Shown here piece by piece: positions 24,516-32,012 of a stretch of 64,000 nt of DNA. The notes below the pieces were generated by a model. The model was not told where the DNA came from and ran no database searches. It was given only the letters and a program-made list of their open reading frames with translations. The DNA comes from Vibrio sp. 16 (GTDB lineage Bacteria > Pseudomonadota > Gammaproteobacteria > Enterobacterales > Vibrionaceae): contig NZ_OY808997.1 in assembly GCF_963681195.1 (NCBI RefSeq), positions 930,001 through 994,000 of the forward strand, in the 5' to 3' direction. Numbering within the stretch: position 1 is the stretch's first letter; every line of letters starts with the position of its first letter. The position numbers and the translations under genes were made by a program.

Positions 24516-24650
24516 GGAGGTCTTATTGATTAATGTACTCTCAATACAAACGCCTCACCCGTTGTTCTTCTCTAGGATTAAACATAACTGCATTTACCAT
24601 AAAATACCTAATAAACACAAACAATTAATCAAGATTAATGTCCGTGCTTA

Positions 24651-26372
24651 TTAGGATCTCCCCAAAACAGATTCTATTGAACGTTGTATTTCTTTACCTC
24701 TTATAGGCTTCGAGACAAACGCGTTCATTCCCGAGTTCAAACATGCCTGTTTATCTTGCTCCATCGCGTGGGCTGTCAAAGCAATAATGGGCGTATGTCT
24801 ACAAAACTTTCGGATTTCTTTTGTTGCGGTAAGTCCATCCATGACAGGCATCGAGACGTCCATAAAAATCAGATCTACAGCTCCCATGTTCTCCTTGATG
24901 TATTTGACTGATTTTTTGCCATCGTTGACGATAGCTACTTTGTGTCCGAGCCGCTCTAGTAGTAATTTTAAAACCATTTGGTTTGTCTCTGTATCTTCTA
25001 CTACCAACACTGACAATGGGCCTGTTCCTTGGCTCTTTGAAAGTCGCGGCTGCGTCAACTCATGTCCAGATTTAACTGATATAGGTAATTTTATTTTAAA
25101 CCTAGAACCTTTCCCTTTTTCACTTTCAACGCGTATGCTTCCGTTCATTAAAGTGACCAAGTGTTTTGAAATGGTTAAGCCAAGTCCACTGCCACCATAG
25201 CGCCTAGTGATGGAGTCATCTGCTTGTTTAAACTGGTTAAACACTGTCTCAATACGAGAAGGATCAATACCAATACCAGTATCTTCGACTTCGATGATAA
25301 GTTCTTGGCTAGTGACTTCTGCATGCAAAGATACATGGCCAGCATGAGTAAACTTGATTGCATTGCCTAGCAAGTTGAAAACTATCTGTAAGATTCTTGC
25401 CGGATCAACCCAAACAGAATGATGAGCATCAATATCAAGATTTACATTTAATTTCAAACCCTTAGCGTCCGATAGTGCGTAAAAGTGCTCTAGCATAAAC
25501 TCGAGTTCGTTTTTCAAATTTACCCACTGACATTTGATTCGAAACTCACCACTTTCTATTCTAGACAACTCCAAAATGTCATTAATTAGCACCAACAAAA
25601 GCTCTGCTGATGATTCCATCTTTTCCAAGATTTCTATTTGATGATCGCACTTTGAATCAGCCAAAAGAACGTCGACATATCCTAGGACTGCACTGAGAGG
25701 CGTTCTAAGTTCATGACTCATCATGGCAAGAAAGCGTGATTTCGCTTGGTTCGCTTGCTCTGCTCGAACTTGTGCCGATTTTAATTGGCGCGTTTTAATG
25801 TCAACAAGCTGTTGGAGCTGCTCAGTTCTTTCGATATCTATAAGAGCACGCTCCAGTAATGGCCTAAAACGTGACAGGGTGTCACGCGATTCAAGTGTAA
25901 ACTGCCCTACTTCTTCTCCCAACAGTACGATGATGGAATCGGTAATGGTGCCCTGTGCCCCAGTTATCAACGCGGAATTGATGTCGTAGTCTGTATTACC
26001 GACCAAATGGCTGAACTCTTGCGCATTATTTGGTTCGTATAGAATGATGCTTTCACCAGATAATGCGCGTTTGAAGCGGCTTTGATCCTGCCAGGCTAGA
26101 TTTTGAAAGCACGAACTCGACGCAAGTAAAGTATGATACGCGTGTTCGTTTTTACTTGGTTTGCTCAACACCAAAAAGTCAGAAAAGTTGATATAGAGTG
26201 ATAAGACTTTTTTGAGTTCTGTGAATATTTGTTGCTTGTCGGATGCGACGGTAATGCTTGATATTGCGTCTAAAATAGCGCGGTTCTCTTCGGCTAGTTT
26301 TGCCTCTCGCACTTGGCTCTGCTTTAGTTCAATTAGCGCTTCTTGTAGCTGTTCTTGTAATTTTAGACTCAT
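24651..26372 (-). CDS. vpsS: Hybrid sensor kinase VpsS-like, partner of NosP
   Basis: A 573-residue soluble hybrid histidine kinase. The order is an N-terminal coiled coil (1-40), a GAF-like region (about 45-185), HisKA with His220 in MMSHELRTPLSAV, HATPase with NLLGNAIKFT, EDTGIGI and GSGLGLTIS, and a receiver domain with Asp505 in FMDVSMPVMDG. It has no transmembrane segment, so it senses a cytoplasmic input. It starts 9 bp after the FIST-domain gene. In V. cholerae the equivalent pair is VC1444 (NosP) and VC1445 (VpsS), where VpsS feeds the LuxU/LuxO quorum-sensing relay and biofilm genes, and heme-bound NosP inhibits the kinase when NO binds. I infer the same role from domain content and linkage. 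Confidence 0.85.
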   Translation of the reverse strand: MSLKLQEQLQEALIELKQSQVREAKLAEENRAILDAISSITVASDKQQIFTELKKVLSLYINFSDFLVLSKPSKNEHAYHTLLASSSCFQNLAWQDQSRFKRALSGESIILYEPNNAQEFSHLVGNTDYDINSALITGAQGTITDSIIVLLGEEVGQFTLESRDTLSRFRPLLERALIDIERTEQLQQLVDIKTRQLKSAQVRAEQANQAKSRFLAMMSHELRTPLSAVLGYVDVLLADSKCDHQIEILEKMESSAELLLVLINDILELSRIESGEFRIKCQWVNLKNELEFMLEHFYALSDAKGLKLNVNLDIDAHHSVWVDPARILQIVFNLLGNAIKFTHAGHVSLHAEVTSQELIIEVEDTGIGIDPSRIETVFNQFKQADDSITRRYGGSGLGLTISKHLVTLMNGSIRVESEKGKGSRFKIKLPISVKSGHELTQPRLSKSQGTGPLSVLVVEDTETNQMVLKLLLERLGHKVAIVNDGKKSVKYIKENMGAVDLIFMDVSMPVMDGLTATKEIRKFCRHTPIIALTAHAMEQDKQACLNSGMNAFVSKPIRGKEIQRSIESVLGRS

Positions 26373-26381
26373 AAATTTGTT

Positions 26382-27566
26382 CTAATCTGAGTAAAAAGTT
26401 GCTGCCGAAATCATTAGATTTCCATGACCATTGTCACCATTGATAAAGCGGCCTTGTTCACCAAACGTGAACGGACAAATAAATGGAATATCACCCATCT
26501 CGTGTTTTATTTTGTCATAGACCTTGCCCATATCTTCCTCTAAATGAAGCATTGCTCCGGCACAAATCACACAAATAGCGCCCGTAAGTTGCGTATTGAG
26601 CTCTGACTGACGTCTTGCTTCTCGAATCACTCTTGCAGGTCGAGAGATTAACTGTTGTCTATCACCAGACATAAGTGTGACAATGTCACCTTGATTCACG
26701 TTGGTAAACAAGAGAATGCCTTGTTCATCCGTAACATTTATCGGATGTGAGAGCTTAAAGTAAGGTTGGTTGTATAACGTGCCTGCTATTCTTCCTAACG
26801 GGTATTGAGTCACAACCTGAAACTTAAACCATTCGGGAATGTCTTCACCTGAATGTTCTGAAATCCAGCCTCGATACCTTTCTTGGGCAGGCATATGGTC
26901 AATTTCTATGATTTCTCTGTCTTGACACTTGGTAATCAAGCCCTGGTACTTCGTCGGCGAGTAACCCGCGCTGAAGCCTGTGGTGAGCGGTTTGGAAGGG
27001 AAAAGTAGCTGAATTGAAATGCCTTGGCTTGTTGATTCGTCTTCATTAAATATTGACCATTGACCCTTGATAGCGTTGTCTGCCGCCGTAGCACCGATAA
27101 TAGGGATAGGCGTTTTGAATACATTATCAAATGCGCTGATTAGCTTTTCTTCAATGCCCGGCGTGCTATGAATGATTGCGAAACTGGGCACTTCTCCCAC
27201 TCGCTCAGCTTTACGGAGAGCCACATCTATCGCTGCCCTTGTTGCTTCTTCTATGACCGACGTATCTTCAATAGAGACTACGCCGCTTCCATAGGCGGTT
27301 GAATTAGAATCATAGATTGCTATTACGCCAATGACTGAGCCAAAGTGTAATCCCCGCTCTGTCATCAACCCTTTACATGTAGAACACCCAGTGATTGAAA
27401 CTTGAGGAAAGTAATGTTTAAAAGCCAATCTGAGTTTCTCAGCGCCATAATTTTGTGTGAAGTAGCAAATTATGCTCACTAAGTTAGTTCGGCAAATTTT
27501 GATGCTCAGTTCCTCTATGGCCTCTTGCTCATTAAGCCGATGAGTAATGTGGGTCTTAAAATCCAT
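26382..27566 (-). CDS. nosP: NosP-like FIST domain protein (nitric oxide sensor)
   Basis: A 394-residue cytoplasmic protein made of a FIST N domain (about 25-210, including ITGCSTCKGLMTERG, SFAIIHSTPGIEE, IIGATAADNAI) and a FIST C domain (about 215-375). FIST proteins of this kind linked to a hybrid kinase are NosP, heme proteins that bind NO and control the adjacent kinase. The start codon follows the stop of the upstream gene with no gap (TAA then ATG), so translation is coupled. The operon faces away from ccoN, which links NO sensing to the respiratory cluster. I could not pick out the heme-ligating histidine. Confidence 0.83.
   Translation of the reverse strand: MDFKTHITHRLNEQEAIEELSIKICRTNLVSIICYFTQNYGAEKLRLAFKHYFPQVSITGCSTCKGLMTERGLHFGSVIGVIAIYDSNSTAYGSGVVSIEDTSVIEEATRAAIDVALRKAERVGEVPSFAIIHSTPGIEEKLISAFDNVFKTPIPIIGATAADNAIKGQWSIFNEDESTSQGISIQLLFPSKPLTTGFSAGYSPTKYQGLITKCQDREIIEIDHMPAQERYRGWISEHSGEDIPEWFKFQVVTQYPLGRIAGTLYNQPYFKLSHPINVTDEQGILLFTNVNQGDIVTLMSGDRQQLISRPARVIREARRQSELNTQLTGAICVICAGAMLHLEEDMGKVYDKIKHEMGDIPFICPFTFGEQGRFINGDNGHGNLMISAATFYSD
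26677..26689. other. matS: matS site inside nosP, perfect consensus
   Basis: GTGACAATGTCAC matches GTGACRNYGTCAC fully. It is the only perfect matS I found to the right of dif in this window. Confidence 0.85.
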
Positions 27567-27935
27567 TTATCTACTTTTAATACTGACGTAACGGTCGATA
27601 TTCGCATTTTTTAAAGATAGTTGGAATGTTATTTCATCAATTTCTGGACTTAAATTGATGAGATATATGTTTCCATTTCTTGGCAATATTTCGTCGCTAT
27701 CGATTAGTCGCACCCGCCAATCGTTTTCGTCCGTTTCCAGTTTTATATTTTGCTTTGAAAGAGTCGCATAGAAACGAAAGTCATTTACAAAAAAAGTACA
27801 TTTTTCGTCGATGCCACAAGCTACATTTATCACTTTTTGATGGTCAACAGTACGCCAAATAAACGCCGCAATAAGTATGGTTAACATGATGATTATTTGA
27901 ACAAAACGGCCTCTTGTGAGTTTTTCGGCAGCCAT
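27567..27935 (-). CDS. Small single-pass membrane protein, first gene of the nosP-vpsS operon
   Basis: A 122-residue protein with one N-terminal transmembrane helix (FVQIIIMLTILIAAFIW, residues about 12-28). A periplasmic domain follows that contains two Cys (NVACGIDEKCTFFVNDF) and a beta-rich tail. I do not recognise the family. The ATG at 27935 has GGAG upstream; the TTG eight codons earlier is less likely. Its stop codon is directly followed by the nosP ATG. The two close Cys in an exported domain could form a disulfide or bind a metal; this is a guess. Its place in front of an NO-responsive pair suggests a related function. Confidence 0.72.
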   Translation of the reverse strand: MAAEKLTRGRFVQIIIMLTILIAAFIWRTVDHQKVINVACGIDEKCTFFVNDFRFYATLSKQNIKLETDENDWRVRLIDSDEILPRNGNIYLINLSPEIDEITFQLSLKNANIDRYVSIKSR

Positions 27936-28136
27936 ACTGTGGGGTTCTCCGTGTAACAAACTTCAAAGTTTTAAAATAAAAGGCCAAAACCTGACCGACT
28001 GTAAGGTTACTACTCTGTCATTGAATTGTTAAATGCAGTATAGTTGGCGGCTGAAAATGCCACTTTTTTTAAAAATCAGCAAGAAGATTTAACCGAAGTT
28101 ATCGGTGCGAATTTCCTTAATGATTTGGGTGGCATT

Positions 28137-28182
28137 ACGACATGTGTCGTGTTGGAAGTAAAGTGTAGTTAATTAGAAATTG
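28137..28182 (+). promoter_or_regulatory. Upstream region of ccoN: dyad and ArcA-like box
   Basis: An inverted repeat ACGACA-TG-TGTCGT lies at 28137-28150, and AGTTAATTAG, close to the ArcA core WGTTAATTAW, at 28167-28176. The second element lies directly in front of the ccoN ribosome site. No good FNR box was found here. Function is inferred only from resemblance. Confidence 0.4.
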
Positions 28183-28193
28183 GAAGCATGCAA

Positions 28194-29621
28194 ATGAGCC
28201 AAGAAAAGCAGCTTGAACAAAACTACAACTATACGGTCGTCCGTCAATTTACCCTGGTTACTATTTTGTGGGGTATTGTCGGTATGGCTGTTGGTGTTTT
28301 GATTGCCGCTCAATTAGTTTGGCCACAGCTAAACTTTGATACGCCGTGGTTGACGTACAGTCGCTTACGTCCTCTGCATACTAATGCGGTTATTTTTGCG
28401 TTTGGTACAAGTGCCCTGTTCGCAACGTCTTATTACGTTGTACAGCGTACCTGTCAAACTCGTCTATTTGGTGGCCCTCTTGTCGCCTTCACCTTCTGGG
28501 GTTGGCAGGCAATCATCCTAGCAGCCGCGATTACTTTACCGTTGGGTTTTACCTCAGGTAAAGAGTACGCTGAACTAGAATGGCCTATCGATATTGCCAT
28601 TGCGGTAGTATGGGTCTCTTACGCTATCGTGTTCTTCGGAACATTGATTACTCGTAAGACCTCCCACATCTACGTAGCAAACTGGTTCTTCGGTGCCTTT
28701 ATTATCACTGTCGCGGTTCTTCATATCGTGAACAGCATGGCTATTCCTGTCTCTATGGGTAAATCGTATTCGATCTACTCTGGTGCAGTGGATGCGATGG
28801 TTCAGTGGTGGTACGGACACAACGCAGTAGGTTTCCTACTGACAGCTGGTTTCCTAGGCATGATGTACTACTTCGTTCCTAAGCAAGCTGAACGTCCTGT
28901 TTATTCATACCGTTTGTCTATCGTTCACTTCTGGGCATTAGTATCTCTATACATTTGGGCTGGCCCTCACCACCTACATTACACTGCGCTTCCAGATTGG
29001 ACTCAGTCGCTAGGTATGGTGATGTCACTGGTTCTATTCGCGCCGTCTTGGGGTGGTATGATCAACGGTATTATGACGCTTTCTGGTGCTTGGCATAAGT
29101 TGCGTTATGACCCAATCCTTCGTTTCCTAATCGTTTCTCTATCGTTCTATGGTATGTCTACGTTTGAAGGTCCAATGATGTCTATCAAGACAGTTAACGC
29201 GCTGTCTCACTACACCGACTGGACTATCGGCCACGTACACTCTGGTGCATTAGGCTGGGTTGCTATGGTATCTATCGGTTCGGTATACCACTTAGTCCCT
29301 CGTTTGTTCGGCCAAGAGCGTATGTACTCTGTTAGCATGATCAATACGCACTTCTGGTTGGCAACAATCGGTACCGTTCTTTACATCGTTGCGATGTGGA
29401 TCTCTGGTGTAATGCAAGGTCTAATGTGGCGTGCGGTCAACTCAGACGGTACGTTGACGTACAGCTTTGTCGAATCTGTACAAGCGTCTTACCCGTTCTA
29501 CTTTGTACGTTTCCTAGGTGGTTTCATCTTCCTAGCTGGTATGTTCCTAATGGCATACAACACGTACAAGACGGTAACAGCGCCTAAAGATAGCCTAAAA
29601 GCTATCCCACAACCGGCATAA
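28194..29621 (+). CDS. ccoN: cbb3 cytochrome c oxidase subunit I
   Basis: Catalytic subunit of the high-affinity cbb3 oxidase, an integral inner-membrane protein of 475 residues with about 12 transmembrane helices. It carries the low-spin heme b and the heme b3-CuB centre. Visible His-containing segments are [14 protein letters not shown] (heme b ligand helix), [15 protein letters not shown] (CuB His) and [15 protein letters not shown] (two His ligands of CuB). [12 protein letters not shown] supplies the last heme ligands. I prefer the ATG at 28194 because GGAAG lies 7 bp upstream; the ATG at 28188 is too close to it. It is the first gene of ccoNOQP. Confidence 0.96.
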   Translation: MSQEKQLEQNYNYTVVRQFTLVTILWGIVGMAVGVLIAAQLVWPQLNFDTPWLTYSRLRPLHTNAVIFAFGTSALFATSYYVVQRTCQTRLFGGPLVAFTFWGWQAIILAAAITLPLGFTSGKEYAELEWPIDIAIAVVWVSYAIVFFGTLITRKTSHIYVANWFFGAFIITVAVLHIVNSMAIPVSMGKSYSIYSGAVDAMVQWWYGHNAVGFLLTAGFLGMMYYFVPKQAERPVYSYRLSIVHFWALVSLYIWAGPHHLHYTALPDWTQSLGMVMSLVLFAPSWGGMINGIMTLSGAWHKLRYDPILRFLIVSLSFYGMSTFEGPMMSIKTVNALSHYTDWTIGHVHSGALGWVAMVSIGSVYHLVPRLFGQERMYSVSMINTHFWLATIGTVLYIVAMWISGVMQGLMWRAVNSDGTLTYSFVESVQASYPFYFVRFLGGFIFLAGMFLMAYNTYKTVTAPKDSLKAIPQPA

Positions 29622-29633
29622 GGAGATTAAAGA

Positions 29634-30254
29634 ATGAGTTCTAATTCTAACAATCGCCACGAAATTGTAGAACGCAATGTCGGTTTACTAGCGATTCTTA
29701 TCGTTTTTGCAATCAGTTTGGGTGCTCTTGTAGAAATCACTCCGCTGATTTTCCAAAAACAAACCACAGAGCCTGTTGAGAACCTACGTCCTTATACAGC
29801 GCTTGAAATGGAAGGTCGTGACGTCTACATCCGTGAAGGTTGTAACGTTTGTCACAGCCAAATGATTCGTCCATTCCGTTCTGAAACGGAGCGTTACGGT
29901 CACTACTCTGTTGCTGGTGAAAGTGTATACGAACACCCGTTCTTATGGGGTTCTAAGCGTACAGGTCCAGACCTAGCACGCGTAGGTGGTCGTTACTCTG
30001 ATGAGTGGCACCGCGTTCACTTAATCGATCCACGCGAGTTGGTTCCTGAGTCAAACATGCCAGGTTTCCCATGGCTTGAGGAAAATGTTCTTGATGGTAA
30101 GGACACTCAGAAGAAACTGACTATTTTCCGTGATCAATTTGGTGTTCCATACACTGATGAACAGATCGCAAATGCGTCTAAAGAAGTAGAAGGTAAGACA
30201 GAGATGGATGCCATCATCGCTTATCTTCAGTCTCTTGGTCACGCGATGAAGTAA
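29634..30254 (+). CDS. ccoO: cbb3 oxidase subunit II, monoheme cytochrome c
   Basis: Membrane-anchored c-type cytochrome (206 aa) that passes electrons from CcoP to CcoN. It has an N-terminal transmembrane helix ([20 protein letters not shown]) and a periplasmic domain. The heme motif CNVCH is at residues 70-74, and the Met ligand is probably in SNMPGFPW. It begins 12 bp after ccoN with AGGAG upstream. Confidence 0.96.
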   Translation: MSSNSNNRHEIVERNVGLLAILIVFAISLGALVEITPLIFQKQTTEPVENLRPYTALEMEGRDVYIREGCNVCHSQMIRPFRSETERYGHYSVAGESVYEHPFLWGSKRTGPDLARVGGRYSDEWHRVHLIDPRELVPESNMPGFPWLEENVLDGKDTQKKLTIFRDQFGVPYTDEQIANASKEVEGKTEMDAIIAYLQSLGHAMK

Positions 30255-30268
30255 ATAAGGAGGTAGTT

Positions 30269-30445
30269 ATGGATATCGGTACTATTCACAGTATTTGGAC
30301 CATAGTGCTATTCGTTAGCTTTTTAGGTGTAGTTTGGTGGGCTTACGGCAAGAGTCGAAAAGCTCGATTTGACGAAGCTGCAAACCTTGTTTTCGCTGAT
30401 GAAGAGCAAGCGCCTTCAAAAGAACAAGGAGTGACTAAGCAATGA
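30269..30445 (+). CDS. ccoQ: cbb3 oxidase small subunit CcoQ
   Basis: A 58-residue protein with one transmembrane helix (SIWTIVLFVSFLGVVWWAYG) and a charged cytoplasmic tail (KSRKARFDEAANLVFADEE...), as in CcoQ/FixQ, which stabilises the oxidase. It has a strong AGGAGG ribosome site. Its stop codon overlaps the ccoP start (ATGA at 30442-30445). I read this gene directly from the sequence. Confidence 0.93.
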   Translation: MDIGTIHSIWTIVLFVSFLGVVWWAYGKSRKARFDEAANLVFADEEQAPSKEQGVTKQ

Positions 30446-31419
30446 CGACATTTTGGAGTCTTTGGATAATCATCATTACAGTCGGGACACTTGTCGGCTG
30501 TGCTGCACTACTTTTCTGGTGCCTTAAAGATAAAATGGGCGTTGAAGAAGGTGCAGATATGGGGCACGAATACGATGGGATTCGTGAACTGAATAACCCA
30601 CTACCTAAGTGGTGGACTTACCTTTTCGTTGGTACGTTTATTTTTGCTGCAATCTACCTAACCCTTTATCCAGGTTTAGGTAGCTTCAAGGGTGTACTAG
30701 GCTGGACAAGTTCAGACCAAACTGTACGCACTGTTGAAGAATCAAAGGCGTCGATCGCTGCTGCGCAAAGCAACAAGCAACTTAACCAGTTCGCTAAAGA
30801 GCTTGATGATGCTGATGCCTACTTCGGTGAAGCGTTTAAAAAGCTTGCGCACGTAAACGGTACTGACGAGCTTCGTCCTATCCCAGAAATCGCAGCTGAC
30901 TCGGAAGCAGTTAAAGTAGGTCAACGTCTGTTCCTACAAAACTGTTCTCAATGTCACGGTTCTGATGCTCGCGGCCTTAAGGGCTTCCCTAACCTAACTG
31001 ACGATGCATGGCTATATGGTGGTGAACCGCAAGCTATCGTAACGACTGTTATGCAGGGCCGCATTGGCCAAATGCCAGCTTGGAAAGACGCACTTGGTGA
31101 GCAAGGTGTGAAAGAAGTAGTAAGCTACACACTAAGCCTATCTGGTCGTTCTGTTAACGCAAGAGAAGCAGAGGCTGGTAAAGCTCGTTTCGTTGTGTGT
31201 GCAGCATGTCATGGTACAGATGGTAAAGGTAACCCAGCAGTGGGTGCTCCTGACCTAACTGACCAAGACTGGCTATTTGGTGGTTCACGTGCGGACGTAA
31301 CCGAAACTGTGATGAACGGTCGCTCAGGCGTAATGCCAGCTTGGAAGGATATTCTAGGTGAAGACAAAGTTCAGCTTGTTTCAGCTTATGTTTGGAGTCT
31401 AAGCAACTCGGAACAATAA
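30442..31419 (+). CDS. ccoP: cbb3 oxidase subunit III, diheme cytochrome c
   Basis: Diheme cytochrome c (325 aa) that receives electrons from soluble cytochromes or the bc1 complex. Two transmembrane helices near the N terminus (TFWSLWIIIITVGTLVGCAALLFW and WWTYLFVGTFIFAAIYLTL; positions about 3-27 and 57-76) are followed by two cytochrome domains. The heme motifs are CSQCH (168-172) and CAACH (253-257), each with a Met ligand in GQMPAW and GVMPAW. Translationally coupled to ccoQ; terminator downstream. Confidence 0.96.
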   Translation: MTTFWSLWIIIITVGTLVGCAALLFWCLKDKMGVEEGADMGHEYDGIRELNNPLPKWWTYLFVGTFIFAAIYLTLYPGLGSFKGVLGWTSSDQTVRTVEESKASIAAAQSNKQLNQFAKELDDADAYFGEAFKKLAHVNGTDELRPIPEIAADSEAVKVGQRLFLQNCSQCHGSDARGLKGFPNLTDDAWLYGGEPQAIVTTVMQGRIGQMPAWKDALGEQGVKEVVSYTLSLSGRSVNAREAEAGKARFVVCAACHGTDGKGNPAVGAPDLTDQDWLFGGSRADVTETVMNGRSGVMPAWKDILGEDKVQLVSAYVWSLSNSEQ

Positions 31420-31433
31420 GTTACATTTCAATA

Positions 31434-31478
31434 ACAGCCCCTTACTTTCTATCGATGGCAAAGGGGCTGTCTTTCCTT
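31434..31478 (+). terminator. Terminator after ccoNOQP
   Basis: ACAGCCCCTT pairs with AAGGGGCTGT across a 17-nt loop, followed by a T-rich CTTTCCTTT. The long loop and interrupted T-run suggest partial read-through into ccoH. Confidence 0.7.
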
Positions 31479-31523
31479 TAGAGTTAAATCCCTGATTCTA
31501 TTTTATTAATTGAGAACTTTTTT

Positions 31524-32003
31524 ATGGTAAAGCCTTGGTATAAGCAGTTTTGGCCGTGGTTTCTTATTATTCTGCCACTCACTGTTGTTGTATGGACGAT
31601 CATCACGGTCATCGTTTTTTCTCAGAACTCTGTGTCATTGGTCACTGAGGATTACTATAAAAAAGGAAAAGGCATCAACATTGATATTTCTAAAATCAAT
31701 GTCGCCAAAGATCTCGGCTTAAGTGCTTCAGTGTCCTCAGAAGGCAACACTGTTATTATTCAATTTGAAAAAGGTCAGCTAGAGCATTATCCAGCACTTA
31801 CTGCGATGTTTGCTCATCGAACATTGCCAGATCGAGACTTCTCACAACTTCTTACCTCTGATGCACAAGGATTCTACCGACTAAACTTGGACGCTGAACT
31901 TCAAGGTCCATGGTTTATTGAGCTAACTGGCCACGATAAGAAATGGCTAGTACAAGGTCGTGTCACTTTCCCATCATCAACCCCTGTTTATTTAGAAAAC
32001 TAG
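31524..32003 (+). CDS. ccoH: cbb3 assembly protein FixH/CcoH
   Basis: A 159-residue membrane protein with one N-terminal helix (FWPWFLIILPLTVVVWTIITVIVF) and the conserved VTEDYYKKGKGINIDI motif just after it, the hallmark of FixH/CcoH. The rest is a periplasmic beta-sandwich ending GRVTFPSS. CcoH is needed for assembly of cbb3 oxidase. It lies 3 bp before the ccoI frame and begins the ccoHIS assembly unit. Confidence 0.93.
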   Translation: MVKPWYKQFWPWFLIILPLTVVVWTIITVIVFSQNSVSLVTEDYYKKGKGINIDISKINVAKDLGLSASVSSEGNTVIIQFEKGQLEHYPALTAMFAHRTLPDRDFSQLLTSDAQGFYRLNLDAELQGPWFIELTGHDKKWLVQGRVTFPSSTPVYLEN

Positions 32004-32012
32004 TCGGTGTCT

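Noticed and set aside
21281..24650. Prophage or integron at dif
   Set aside because: No integrase, no replication or coat genes and no attC-type repeats; only a transposase fragment and a few orphan genes.
25871..25885. GTGACAGGGTGTCAC as a possible matS
   Set aside because: The halves are right but the centre is 5 bp instead of 3, which breaks the matS consensus.
28040..28060. FNR box before ccoN (TTGAATTGTTAAAT)
   Set aside because: Only the left half resembles the consensus; the right half fails.
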